From Lasiosphaeria ovina (Eukaryota > Ascomycota > Sordariomycetes > Sordariales > Lasiosphaeriaceae), in contig JAULSN010000017.1 in assembly GCA_033439765.1 (NCBI GenBank), positions 124,001 through 188,000 of the forward strand: 64,000 nt of DNA, read 5' to 3'. A program made the position numbers and the translations under genes. Below are positions 62,075 through 64,000 of this stretch, piece after piece. How positions within the stretch are numbered: position 1 is the stretch's first letter; every line of letters starts with the position of its first letter. The notes beneath the pieces are model-generated. The model saw nothing but the letters and a program-made list of their open reading frames with translations, did no database searches and was not told the DNA's origin.

Positions 62075-63120
62075 TATGATGAAGGCTTCGTGGTGGTGTT
62101 GTGGGCGTTGAAAGTGCGTGTGAGCTTTCGGGTAGGTAGGGCGGGTGTTATGGGCGAAAAAGTACTCTCATTACACCCCAGACCTAACCAATCCAGGTGG
62201 TGTCACATACAACGCTGCATTATTGAGGGAGGGCAAAATAGTGCCTGTATCAGGAAGAAGAAAGAAACGTGGGCATCGGCCAGATACCCCAAATCTATAG
62301 GTAAATATGACCTTTGTTCTCTCGGCTTTGTGTGGCTTTGGCAGATGCGCCACTGACGCCTTAATGCGGTTTCTTCCGATACACCCCCTCAGGCCTGCCC
62401 CTTAGTTTTGTTCTCGGGGGCAACAATGAACGCGCTTTGACCACGAGGCCAGGGGCGTCGGCGACCATGTGTCTCCAGCTGGCCAAGTCGGGGCCAAGTT
62501 AAGGGATGCCCAGTTTTTCTAGGGGCTGTTGGCTTTGTGGGCTGGAGCAAGAAAGAAGTCGACTTTTTTTTTCGATATACTCCCAAGCATCTGACAAAGA
62601 CATCATGATGCTATTTGCGCAATGATGTAACAGGGTGGTGGTGGTTTGAGCCCAAGTGCAGGTATGAAACCTCTTACAAGCAGTATTTGGCGTGTGGTGA
62701 TGTTTTCCTTGGTGTTGAGGCCCAGAATGTGATGCTTCCTGCCCTGTTCATCACGTGACCTGGGCTTCCAGATCCAAGATTTCCACCAACTCCTGCAAAT
62801 CATCCAATTCTGATTCGCTGATGACCTTCCTTCCCTGCCCGTGTGTTGAATCGAATGCTGGCAGCTACCAGGCTCTCTTTGAGGCTCACAGGCAGTTGCA
62901 AGCGGTCCGTCAGGGGCGACGAATGATGAATGTGGTGGTTTGGTACCTCCAGAGGGTTGTCTGCGCACCCTTCGCACCCCCTGAGGCCAAGAACGGGTAT
63001 ACTGAGGGCGAGAGAGTTTATCCCCTTCTCTTTATGCCCGGAGCTGTGCCTTCCGGGACTTGAAGCCGTAGAAGTAACGTGCCTGCCTGTGGCTATTAGT
63101 ATATGACAAAGCCAGGATAG
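62075..63120. other. No gene; dispersed repeat at 62858-62990
   Basis: 62858-62990 (CTACCAGGCTCTCTTTGAGG, CACAGGCAGTTGCAAG, then CTGCGCACCCTTCGCACC) matches 27193-27312 at about three-quarters identity by eye. 63043-63060 (GCTGTGCCTTCCGGGACTTG) recurs at 28424. The rest shows no supported gene. Confidence 0.4.
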
Positions 63121-63483
63121 CTACACCTTGAACTTCTTGGGATGCAGCTTGTCGATGTCGGCGCTGTGGGTGGCGCCGGCCGTCGAGGAGCAGCTCGGAC
63201 ATGAGGCAGCCGGTGGCGGGGCCGTTCTGGATGCCCCAGCACGTGTGGCCTGAGGCGAGGCGACCCGGCAGGCCTGGGACCGTGGTCTGGCCGATGAGCG
63301 GGCCGCGGTCCTCGCCGAAGCGGACGTGGCGCGGCAGGTAGCAGGCCTGCTTGGCCTTGATTGGCGCGGCGCCGAGGACGGGGCTGGCGGTGCCGATGTA
63401 GGCGATCAGGTCGTCGCACTGCACCTCGTCGGGCTGGACGAGGTCGGCCGTCTCGGGGAGCGGCGTCGACCAGTCGTGTTCCC
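63121..63483 (-). pseudogene. Last exon of a DAO-type FAD oxidoreductase
   Basis: The exon starts after a CCTTGTAG acceptor (63484-63491) as EHDWSTPLPETADLV and reads PIKAKQACYLPRHVRFGEDR, GPLIGQTTVPGL, ASGHTCWGIQNGPATGCLMS and ELLLDG. The C-terminal G-H-x-x-W-G-x-x-x-x-P motif binds FAD in the fungal D-amino-acid-oxidase/Tda3-like family. After LLDG an indel shifts the frame; the other frame gives SADIDKLHPKKFKV and the stop at 63123-63121. LPGRL between VPGL and ASGH adds about two residues. Upstream exons are absent: upstream sequence is intron-like and then the TRP-like fragment, so only this exon is present. Confidence 0.7.
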
Positions 63484-63629
63484 CTACAAGGCGTAAACAG
63501 AGGAAAGAAGAAAGAAAGAACAGTGCGGAACCAAACTGGGTTGGGTGTATCAGGCTGGGGAAGTTCGTCTGCCTATCTGACAGACAGCCAACAATGGTCC
63601 TTCGGGACCCAACTTCCTCGTAGGTGGAC

Positions 63630-64000
63630 TCAGACGGCCGAGACGAGTGTAGGCCGATGGTGACGGAGAAGGAACGAAGCCAATGCAGAGTCGATTGACT
63701 TGATCATGCTATGGCTGTATATGATGCCGGAACACCAGGCAAAGTTGCTCCACCAGGCAACACAGACTGACGGCCAGTTCACCGAGAGGGCTCCTGAGGA
63801 GAAAATTGCCTGGAACGTCTCTAACACCACCAGCACAGACAGAGAATGGGCATGGTGCATCCTCATATGGGTGGTGCTGATGCCATAGGCCGCGGTCGCA
63901 AAAGATGCAATGATGGCTACCAAGGTAAATATGCCTCAAACAGGGGCGACGGCCTCGGGGTGCGAGAAGTGTCTTGGTGGCAAACCCGCTCTCCTCCTTC
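63630..64000 (-). pseudogene. TRP-like / Flc-type channel fragment at the right edge
   Basis: Minus strand VAIIASFATAAYGI then HHAHSLSVLVVLETFQAIFS, SGALSVNWPSVCVAWWSNFA and WCSGIIYSHSMIKSIDSAL, with stop at 63632-63630. SGALSLNWPSV-x-x-W-W-S-N-x-A-W is the hallmark of fungal TRP-like membrane proteins (Pkd2/Flc family), multi-pass proteins of the plasma membrane or ER. An in-frame TGA lies near 63945 before it, so either an intron precedes or the copy is broken; the rest lies outside the window. Confidence 0.65.

Overview
This window looks like an accessory, transposon-dense region of a filamentous ascomycete (Pezizomycotina; Sordariomycetes is my guess). Short GT-AG introns with GCTAAC-type branch sites, fungal families (F-box, patatin, APH-like kinases, Gre2-like reductases, DUF7924) and copia, gypsy, MULE, pogo, hAT and Tc1-type relics support this. 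AT-rich blocks whose stops are mostly TAG/TAA, with C-to-T and G-to-A lesions at catalytic codons, are what repeat-induced point mutation (RIP) leaves. No rRNA, tRNA or CRISPR was seen.

Layout. 0-3.4 kb: end of a DUF7924 protein, then a cluster of short palindromic repeats (core GGTGGTGCACCACC) cutting through BTB and other gene fragments. 3.2-9.5 kb: nested transposons: an LTR fragment, a Tc1-type relic, a MULE transposase split by a 477-bp TG..CA element with 4-bp target duplications, copia gag relics, one intact two-exon gene (7882-8304) and a solo LTR just upstream of it. 9.5-18.8 kb: gene-poor, with a decayed APH-type kinase and an intact 58-codon gene. 18.8-21.2 kb: two coding-frame minisatellites and a RIP-like AT-rich block. 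21.9-23.2 kb: an F-box gene with one in-frame stop. 23.4-30.2 kb: solo LTRs, pogo, hAT and copia fragments and GC-rich dispersed repeats. 30.8-31.9 kb: a fragment of an Atm1-type ABC transporter beside an 877-bp foldback element. 33.8-38.9 kb: decayed serine hydrolase, ankyrin-type N-terminal and Gre2-like reductase genes. 38.9-44.6 kb: a complete but dead copia element with 132-bp LTRs and a TAATG target duplication, inserted 14 bp beyond the stop of a phosphatidylserine-decarboxylase-like pseudogene. 47.5-54.4 kb: gypsy reverse transcriptase, a ubiquitin-like gene with one stop, and a patatin pseudogene that keeps three introns. 55.5-64 kb: GC-rich repeat hairpins, a five-exon UBE2Z-type E2 fragment with a 12-nt exon, copia gag/protease, an intact single-pass membrane protein gene with a 56-bp repeat array upstream, and fragments of a DAO-type oxidase and a TRP-like channel at the right edge.

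Only three genes look intact from end to end: 7882-8304 (-), 17429-17605 (-) and 59925-60647 (+). Most others carry single-base frameshifts, often in G or C runs, which could be decay or assembly error. I see no pathway or operon; the common theme is gene fragments among repeats.
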